This document shows, one piece after another, positions 5,934-10,356 of a stretch of 10,356 nt of DNA (its first letter is position 1; every line of letters starts with the position of its first letter). The DNA is taken from the NCBI GenBank assembly GCA_030038035.1, contig JASHPP010000424.1:1-10356 (forward strand). The letters run 5' to 3'. A model generated the notes under the pieces. That model searched no databases. It was not told where the DNA came from and saw only the letters and a list, made by a program, of their open reading frames with translations. The translations under genes and the position numbers were made by a program. This stretch comes from Trebonia sp. (lineage in GTDB: Bacteria; Actinomycetota; Actinomycetes; Streptosporangiales; Streptosporangiaceae).

Positions 5934-7367
5934 ATGAAGACCCGGCGTGTCACTTCGCTGGCCGCGCTGCTCGCGCTCGCGACCGCGGCATTCCTGACGT
6001 CAGGCTGCGCCGGCGGCAGCCCGGTCAGCACGCTCGCGGCGCGGCTGCTGTCGGTCGCGGACCTGCCCGCCGGCTGGTCGGCGGCGCCGACTAACTCAAG
6101 CACTGTCCAGACGAGCGCGCCGTGCCTGTCGAGCCTGACCGCGAACCCGCAGGGGCCGGCGTTCGCGAGCGCCGCCTTCGTGCAGGGCACGTCGATCCCG
6201 GTACTCGGGGAGGCGCTGAGCGCCGGCCCGCGCGCCCAGCAGCGATGGCAGCGCCTCAACAAGGCGCTGGCGCGCTGCCGGTCAGCCACGATCACCGTCG
6301 CGGGCACGAAGGCCGCGGTCGCCATCGCGCCGCTGCCCTTCCCGCGGGTCGGCAGCGCCTCCGCCGCCTACGCGTGGACCTTCACGGTCGAGGGGATCCG
6401 GTTCGGCACCGATCTCATCCTCTTCCAGGCAGGCACCTACGCGGGCTACCTTGTCTACTCCGACCTGGGATCGCCCACGACCGCGACCGTCGAGGCGTTC
6501 GCCGGCGCGGCGGTCGCCAAGGCGGTGCACGGGTCGACGGCTCCGGTTCCCGGCTCGGTCTCGATCGCGTCCGCGCCGGTGCTGACCGCCCACACGGCGA
6601 TGGGCGCCGTCGGCTACCGCGTCATCGGCAGCGGGCCGCCCCTGGTCCTGATCGTCGGCTATAGCACGACCATGGAGGGGTGGGACCGGCTCTTCGTCGA
6701 CGCGCTGGCCCAGCGCTACCGCGTCGTGATCTTCGACAACGCCGGAATCGGCGCGACGGCGGCCCTGCCGGCGCCGCTGACCATCGACGCGATGGCCGAT
6801 CAGACCAGCGCGCTCATCACCGCGCTCGGCCTTGGCCGTCCCGACATCCTTGGCTGGTCGATGGGCAGCATGATCGCCCAGGCCCTCGCGGCCCTGCACC
6901 CAGGCCAGGTGCGCCGCCTGGTCCTGTGCGCCACCTACCCGGGCAACGGGACGGCGGTGCTCCCCTCCCAGCAGGCGATGAACGCGCTCAACAGCGGCGA
7001 TGAGCAGCAGGTGCTGACCGACCTGTTCCCCGCTGGCCAGGCGGGCGCGCAGGACGCCTACCTCGCGTCCATCTCCAGCTACCCGCCCGCCCCCTCGGCC
7101 CCGGCGGGTATCGTCGCGGACCAGGGCCAGGCGGTGCGGGGGTGGTGGGCAGGAAACGATGCCGCCGGGAAGCGGACCGCCACGATCGCCGCGCCGACGC
7201 TCATCGCCGACGGCACCGCGGACCGGCTGGACCCGCTCGCCAACAGCCGCACCCTGGCCAGTCTCATCCCCGGGGCCAAGCTCGTGCTCTACCCCGGCGC
7301 GGGCCACGCGTTCCTGTTCCAGGACCAGGCCGCGTTCGTTCCGCTGATCGAGTCGTTCCTCGGCTGA
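5934..7367 (+). CDS. Predicted secreted lipoprotein with N-terminal domain and C-terminal alpha/beta hydrolase
   Basis: A 477-residue protein. Residues 1-25 form a lipoprotein signal: a basic start (MKTRR), a hydrophobic core and LTSGC, with C25 the likely lipidated residue. It should thus be anchored outside the membrane. An N-terminal domain of about 30-200 starts with LLSVADLPAGWSAAP and has two cysteines (C64, C115) that could form a disulfide; its style recalls extracytoplasmic sensor-like lipoprotein domains of actinobacteria, but I cannot assign it firmly. The hydrolase fold begins near 216. IVGYSTTMEGW (240-250) takes the oxyanion-loop place, GWSMG (307-311) holds nucleophile S309, D430 in GTADRLDP is the likely acid and H458 in PGAGHAF the catalytic base. 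The catalytic triad is complete, so activity on an ester, amide or lactone is expected; the substrate is unknown. The ribosome site AGGGGGA precedes the ATG. It is divergent from the ABC operon and shares its operator. Confidence 0.88.
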   Translation: MKTRRVTSLAALLALATAAFLTSGCAGGSPVSTLAARLLSVADLPAGWSAAPTNSSTVQTSAPCLSSLTANPQGPAFASAAFVQGTSIPVLGEALSAGPRAQQRWQRLNKALARCRSATITVAGTKAAVAIAPLPFPRVGSASAAYAWTFTVEGIRFGTDLILFQAGTYAGYLVYSDLGSPTTATVEAFAGAAVAKAVHGSTAPVPGSVSIASAPVLTAHTAMGAVGYRVIGSGPPLVLIVGYSTTMEGWDRLFVDALAQRYRVVIFDNAGIGATAALPAPLTIDAMADQTSALITALGLGRPDILGWSMGSMIAQALAALHPGQVRRLVLCATYPGNGTAVLPSQQAMNALNSGDEQQVLTDLFPAGQAGAQDAYLASISSYPPAPSAPAGIVADQGQAVRGWWAGNDAAGKRTATIAAPTLIADGTADRLDPLANSRTLASLIPGAKLVLYPGAGHAFLFQDQAAFVPLIESFLG

Positions 7368-7411
7368 GCGCCCGGCGCGCTGCCCGCGCTGAGCCCGGCT
7401 CGTGCCCGGCA
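7368..7411. other. Short convergent gap between hydrolase and permease genes
   Basis: These 44 very GC-rich bases separate two convergent stops. A small GAGCCCGGCTC stem is present, but there is no U-tract on either strand, so I do not call an intrinsic terminator. Confidence 0.5.
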
Positions 7412-8206
7412 TCACTCCCACCGGAACGTCCGCCGGGCCAGCAGGGCGGCCGCGGCCGCCCAGGCGGCCAGGATGGCGATGTAGAGCAGCGGCGGGAAGT
7501 TCCCGCCGAGGATACCCGCCATCGCGGCCGAGGCCGCGCCGAGCGGGGTCGCCTCGCTGATGTGCTGCAGGGCCGGGCTCATCTCCGGGAGCGGCAGCCA
7601 CAGGCCGGAGAAGAACATCATCGGGTAGAACAGCAGCCCGCCGAGGCCCTGCGCCATCCTGGGGGTCCTGGCCACGCTGGCGATGCACATCCCGATGCCG
7701 AGCAGCGCCGCCGTCGCGAGCAGCATGACCACGGCGTACCCCAGGAACTGCCCTGGCAGCGGCACGTGGTAGGTCAGCCCGGCGATGACGTCGATCACCA
7801 CCGCCATCGCGATCACCATGCTCGCGTTGACGATGAGCTGGGCGGCCAGCAGCCGGGTGGCACCGGCCGGGGTGACCCCCAGCCGCCGCAGGATGCCGCG
7901 TTCGCGGTAGTTGGTCAGCGTGCCTGACGCGGCGGCCAGGCAGATGAGCGCCATGCCGAGGAAGATGACGACCGGCACGTACAGGTACAGCAGCGGACGG
8001 CCGCCGAGCGAGGCGTCCGGCTTGCTGACCGCCGGGATGCTGCCGAAGACGATCAGCAGGATCAGCGGGATCCCCAGGCCCCAGACGGGCCCGATCCGCT
8101 CCCGGATGAACAGCTTCGCCTCGGTGCGCACGAGCCGCATCAGCGGCGACGGCCGCCGGGCGCGACGCGCCCCGGTGGTGCCGGTGACCGTGGTGATCGC
8201 TGACAT
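7412..8206 (-). CDS. ABC-2 type transporter permease, DrrB-like
   Basis: A 264-residue integral membrane subunit of a drug-type exporter. A basic cytoplasmic lead (about 1-40, with RRARRPSPLMRLVRTEAKLF) precedes a first span at about 43-60. NYRERGILRRLGVTPAG (about 99-115) is the characteristic cytoplasmic coupling segment of DrrB-like permeases. Four further hydrophobic spans follow, with a conserved-looking FYPMMFFSGLWLPLPEMSPAL segment near 190-212, which in this family is the typical last extracytoplasmic re-entrant part. The product ends ARRTFRWE. The ATG at 8206 is 3 bases after the ATPase stop and has a strong ribosome site (AAGGAGGG, 8222-8215), which overlaps the end of the ATPase gene. 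It forms a two-gene exporter operon with that ATPase. Substrate unknown. Confidence 0.92.
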   Translation of the reverse strand: MSAITTVTGTTGARRARRPSPLMRLVRTEAKLFIRERIGPVWGLGIPLILLIVFGSIPAVSKPDASLGGRPLLYLYVPVVIFLGMALICLAAASGTLTNYRERGILRRLGVTPAGATRLLAAQLIVNASMVIAMAVVIDVIAGLTYHVPLPGQFLGYAVVMLLATAALLGIGMCIASVARTPRMAQGLGGLLFYPMMFFSGLWLPLPEMSPALQHISEATPLGAASAAMAGILGGNFPPLLYIAILAAWAAAAALLARRTFRWE

Positions 8207-8209
8207 CGC

Positions 8210-9145
8210 TCAGCCCTCCTTGCCCTGGTCACTGTCGTTGGCGGCGTCGCGCCGGCCGGTGAGCTCGAGGAACGCGTCCTCCAGGCTGGCCTGCTCGACC
8301 CGCAACTGCCTCGGCGCGACGTTGCGGTGTGCCAGCTCGGCGCTGACCGCGGCAAGCACGTTGCCGTTGCCGGTCACGGTGAGGGTGTCGCCGCGCCTGG
8401 TGACGCTGGTGACATCGGGCAGCGCGCGAAGCAGCGACTCGGCGAACGTGCCGGGAACCACGAACCGCATGGTCATCCCCGCCTGGATGCTCTCCGCCAG
8501 GCCCGCGGGCGTGTCCAGGGCGACGATCCGCCCCCGGTCGACCAAAGCGACCCGGTCGCACAGGTGCTCCGCCTCTTCCATGAAGTGCGTGACGAGCACG
8601 ACCGTCACGCCGCTGTCCCTGACCGCGGAGATCAGGTCCCAGGTGTCCCGGCGGGCATGCGGGTCGAGCCCGGTGGTCAGCTCGTCGAGCACCGCGACCC
8701 GCGGGTTGCCGACCAGCGCCAGCGCGATCGACAGCCGCTGCTTCTGGCCGCCTGAGAGGTTCTTGAACATCGTGCCCAGCTTGGTGACCAGCCCCAGCGT
8801 CGTGGCCAGCGCCCGCCAGTCGGCCGGGTTCTCGTAGAACGAGCTGTACAGGTCGAGTGCCTCCCCGACGAAGAGCTTGTCCGGCAGCGCGGACTCCTGC
8901 AGCTGCACGCCGAGGAGCTGGGTCAGCTCCCGGTGGTCGGCGTGCGGGTCGAGCCCGAGCACCCGGACGGACCCCTTGTCGTGCGTGCGCAGGCCCTCGA
9001 TGCACTCGACCGTCGTGGTCTTCCCGGCCCCGTTCGGGCCGAGGATGCCGAAGATCTCTCCCGCCTCGACGCGGAAGGAGATGTCGTCCACCGCCTTGGC
9101 GGACCCGTAGCTCTTGGTGAGGTGCTCGACCTCGATGACTGCCAT
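8210..9145 (-). CDS. ABC transporter ATP-binding protein, DrrA-like
   Basis: A 311-residue cytoplasmic ATPase. Walker A is GPNGAGKTT (36-44), the Q-loop is LQES (Q83), the signature is LSGGQKQR (130-137), Walker B is VAVLDE (150-155) and the switch is H187 in VTHFMEEAE. After Walker B the usual DEPTTGLDP reads DELTTGLDP, with Leu156 in place of proline. Residues after about 220 form the C-terminal extension found in DrrA/CcmA-type exporter ATPases (FLELTGRRDAANDS near the end). The ATG at 9145 has AGGGAGG (9159-9153) 7 bases upstream. It pairs with the permease 3 bases downstream. A likely promoter lies at 9233-9205, and a 12-bp palindrome overlaps its start point, so expression is probably coordinated with the divergent SPFH gene. 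Confidence 0.94.
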   Translation of the reverse strand: MAVIEVEHLTKSYGSAKAVDDISFRVEAGEIFGILGPNGAGKTTTVECIEGLRTHDKGSVRVLGLDPHADHRELTQLLGVQLQESALPDKLFVGEALDLYSSFYENPADWRALATTLGLVTKLGTMFKNLSGGQKQRLSIALALVGNPRVAVLDELTTGLDPHARRDTWDLISAVRDSGVTVVLVTHFMEEAEHLCDRVALVDRGRIVALDTPAGLAESIQAGMTMRFVVPGTFAESLLRALPDVTSVTRRGDTLTVTGNGNVLAAVSAELAHRNVAPRQLRVEQASLEDAFLELTGRRDAANDSDQGKEG

Positions 9146-9192
9146 GCCCGTGCCTCCCTGGCGCTTGCCCCGGTTCCCCTACGTGTCTTTAA

Positions 9193-9204
9193 TGTGATAT
9201 CACA
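9193..9204. promoter_or_regulatory. Perfect 12-bp palindrome TGTGATATCACA between the SPFH and DrrA-like genes
   Basis: TGTGATATCACA is self-complementary over all 12 bases and stands in an AT-rich patch within GC-rich sequence. It overlaps the predicted start point of the minus-strand exporter promoter. It also lies about where the -35 of the plus-strand SPFH promoter would be, upstream of the TATGAT candidate at 9215-9220. Its 2-bp centre differs from the 6-bp spacing of CRP sites. The nearby RHH protein is a plausible ligand, by inference only. Confidence 0.6.
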
Positions 9205-9233
9205 ATGCTATGACTATGATTTAGTATTGTCCA
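9205..9233 (-). promoter_or_regulatory. Probable promoter of the DrrA-like operon
   Basis: On the minus strand TGGACA (9233-9228) and TAGCAT (9210-9205) are separated by exactly 17 bases. Transcription would start near 9198, in the middle of the TGTGATATCACA palindrome, with a leader of about 50 bases. Confidence 0.5.
9215..9220 (+). promoter_or_regulatory. Candidate -10 element of the SPFH gene
   Basis: TATGAT matches the -10 consensus at 5 of 6 positions; no good -35 lies 17 bases upstream, where the palindrome begins. A leader of about 50 bases would follow, with GGGAGAG (9263-9269) as ribosome site. Confidence 0.4.
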
Positions 9234-9275
9234 GAGGAGATCGCGGAACGCCTGAACCGGACGGGAGAGCAGCAG

Positions 9276-10193
9276 ATGGTCATGGCCATGCAGGAGCCGC
9301 AGGCAAGCCAAAGCAAGGACACGGAACTGCGGGAGAGGATCGCCCCCTGGCCCGACGGCTGGCTGATCTTCGCCTTCGGCCTCGCCTTGATGATCTGGGG
9401 CATCGTGCTGCTGACCCAGGGCATCGCCGGCAAGGACGCCGGCACGATCTGGGGCGCGGTCGCGGTCATCGCGATCTCGCTCCCGATCCTGCACGGCCTC
9501 ACCCAGGTGCGCCCTGGCCAGGCCCGGGTGATCCTGCTGCAGGGCCGTTATATCGGCACGATCCGCACCACCGGGCTGCGCTGGGTCGTCCCGCTCTGCA
9601 GCAAACGCGTCATCTCCACCCGGATCCGCAGTGACGAGACCCCGATCGCCAAGGTGAACGACGCGGACGGCAACCCGATCGAGATCGCCGCGGTCGTCGT
9701 CTGGGAGGTGGCGGACACCGCCAAGGCCGCGTTCGGCGTCGATAACCTGGAGAAGTTCGTGGCGGTCCAGTCCGAGACCGCGGTCAGGCACGTCGCGACC
9801 AGCTATTCCTACGATTCCCGCCAGGAGGGCGCGCGCTCGCTGCGCGAGAGTCAGCAGGAGATCGCCGCCGAGCTCACCGCCGAGATCGCGGAGCGGGTCG
9901 CCCCGGCTGGGGTGCACGTGCGGGAGTCCCGGATCAGCCGCTTGTCCTACGCGCCGGAGATCGCCCAGGCGATGCTGCGCAGGCAGCAGGCAGAAGCCGT
10001 CGTGGCCGCCAGGAAGCGCATCGTCGAGGGGGCCCTCGGCATGGTGGAGGATGCCCTGACCCGGCTATCTTCCGACGGCCTTGTCGACCTCGACGAGGAG
10101 CGCAGGGCCGCCATGGTCAGCAACCTGCTGGTCGTGCTGTGCAGTGAACACGCCGCACAACCCGTGGTGAACGCGGGCACGCTCTACCAGTAA
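9276..10193 (+). CDS. SPFH/band 7 domain membrane protein
   Basis: A 305-residue protein of the stomatin/prohibitin/flotillin superfamily, which forms membrane-bound oligomers linked to membrane microdomains and stress. After a hydrophilic lead it has two membrane spans, about 29-50 ([19 protein letters not shown]) and 57-75. The SPFH domain runs from about 76 ([20 protein letters not shown]) to about 230, including [21 protein letters not shown] charged helical region follows ([37 protein letters not shown]). The C-terminus [20 protein letters not shown] matches what I know of the actinobacterial form. The ATG at 9276 has GGGAGAG 6 bases upstream; internal ATGs at 9282 and 9288 are less well placed. 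The RHH gene follows after 14 bases, an arrangement that recurs in actinobacteria. The precise cellular role is unknown. Confidence 0.93.
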   Translation: MVMAMQEPQASQSKDTELRERIAPWPDGWLIFAFGLALMIWGIVLLTQGIAGKDAGTIWGAVAVIAISLPILHGLTQVRPGQARVILLQGRYIGTIRTTGLRWVVPLCSKRVISTRIRSDETPIAKVNDADGNPIEIAAVVVWEVADTAKAAFGVDNLEKFVAVQSETAVRHVATSYSYDSRQEGARSLRESQQEIAAELTAEIAERVAPAGVHVRESRISRLSYAPEIAQAMLRRQQAEAVVAARKRIVEGALGMVEDALTRLSSDGLVDLDEERRAAMVSNLLVVLCSEHAAQPVVNAGTLYQ

Positions 10194-10207
10194 GAGTCGT
10201 CCACGGC

Positions 10208-10356
10208 ATGGCAACCGAACGCAAGACGATCCTGCTGCGGCTCGATCCCGCCGTCCACGACGCTCTCGCCCGCTGGGCGTCCGACGACCTGCGCAGCACG
10301 AATGCCCAGATCGAGTTCCTGCTCCGCAAGGCCCTCACCGAGGCGGGCAGGATGCC
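10208..10356 (+). CDS. Small ribbon-helix-helix (Arc-like) DNA-binding protein, 3' end off the window
   Basis: The 49 visible residues begin MATERKTILLRLDPAVHDAL. The alternating KTILLRLD forms the DNA-contacting beta strand of an RHH dimer. Helix A (PAVHDALARWASDD) and helix B (STNAQIEFLLRKALTEAG) follow. No stop is reached, but the fold is already complete, so the gene probably ends shortly after the edge. It lies 14 bases after the SPFH stop and probably shares its transcript; its own ribosome site is weak. Such proteins are often named as antitoxin-like, but no toxin gene is visible here. It may regulate its own operon and the divergent exporter at 9193-9204; that is inference. Confidence 0.85.
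   Translation, partial: MATERKTILLRLDPAVHDALARWASDDLRSTNAQIEFLLRKALTEAGRM

Noticed and set aside
7368..7411. Intrinsic terminator between the convergent genes
   Set aside because: The GC-rich stems are short and no T-run follows on either strand.
6282..7688. Long minus-strand open frame of about 470 codons opposite the lipoprotein hydrolase
   Set aside because: It lies antisense to a gene with lipobox and catalytic triad and overlaps the second permease gene; its composition is that of a shadow frame.
9193..9204. CRP-type binding site
   Set aside because: TGTGA and TCACA are present but only 2 bases apart, not the 6 required for a CRP-like site.
10208..10356. Toxin-antitoxin module
   Set aside because: Only an RHH protein is visible and its upstream partner is a membrane SPFH protein, not a toxin; the downstream sequence is outside the window.

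Overview
This is a GC-rich window (roughly 70% G+C, with strong third-position G/C in every gene) of a kind typical of actinomycetes. The gene families agree: a MarR regulator, DrrA- and BcrA-like ABC exporters, an actinobacterial SPFH protein followed by a ribbon-helix-helix (RHH) protein, and GTG starts with GTGA gene overlaps. The genus cannot be named from the sequence alone. No RNA gene, insertion sequence, CRISPR array or phage gene is visible.

Layout. (1) Positions 1-344, minus strand: the 5' part of a type I methionine aminopeptidase gene running off the left edge. (2) Positions 461-2940, plus strand: a MarR regulator overlapping a ClC chloride channel/transporter gene by 4 bases; the ClC protein carries CBS-like and TrkA-C-like cytoplasmic domains. 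(3) Positions 5806 down to 2950, minus strand: an apparent operon of ABC ATPase, ABC-2 permease and an enolase-superfamily (mandelate racemase/muconate lactonizing type) gene. The last gene is broken by a one-base frameshift near 3861. (4) Positions 5934-7367, plus strand: a predicted lipoprotein with an extracytoplasmic N-terminal domain and a C-terminal alpha/beta hydrolase, divergent from operon 3. The space between them holds a striking 40-bp inverted repeat made of two 15-bp dyads that sits on the hydrolase promoter. (5) Positions 9145 down to 7412, minus strand: a second, DrrA/DrrB-like ABC exporter pair. (6) Positions 9276-10356, plus strand: a membrane SPFH/band 7 protein and the start of a small RHH (Arc-like) DNA-binding protein. 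They are divergent from exporter 5, with a perfect 12-bp palindrome in the shared promoter region.

How the parts may work together (inference). The window looks like a chromosomal accessory or envelope-stress region with three self-contained regulatory units. MarR probably regulates itself and the ClC gene through a TTGCA-N3-TGCAA dyad at its promoter. The first exporter and the lipoprotein hydrolase are probably co-repressed by an unknown winged-helix or TetR-like repressor, because no cognate repressor gene lies beside the dyads. The RHH protein is a natural candidate to act at the 12-bp palindrome between the SPFH and DrrA-like genes. No clearly new defence or biosynthetic system is evident. 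The best leads are the shared 40-bp operator, the frameshifted enolase-superfamily gene, the ClC protein lacking the internal proton glutamate, and the SPFH-RHH pair.
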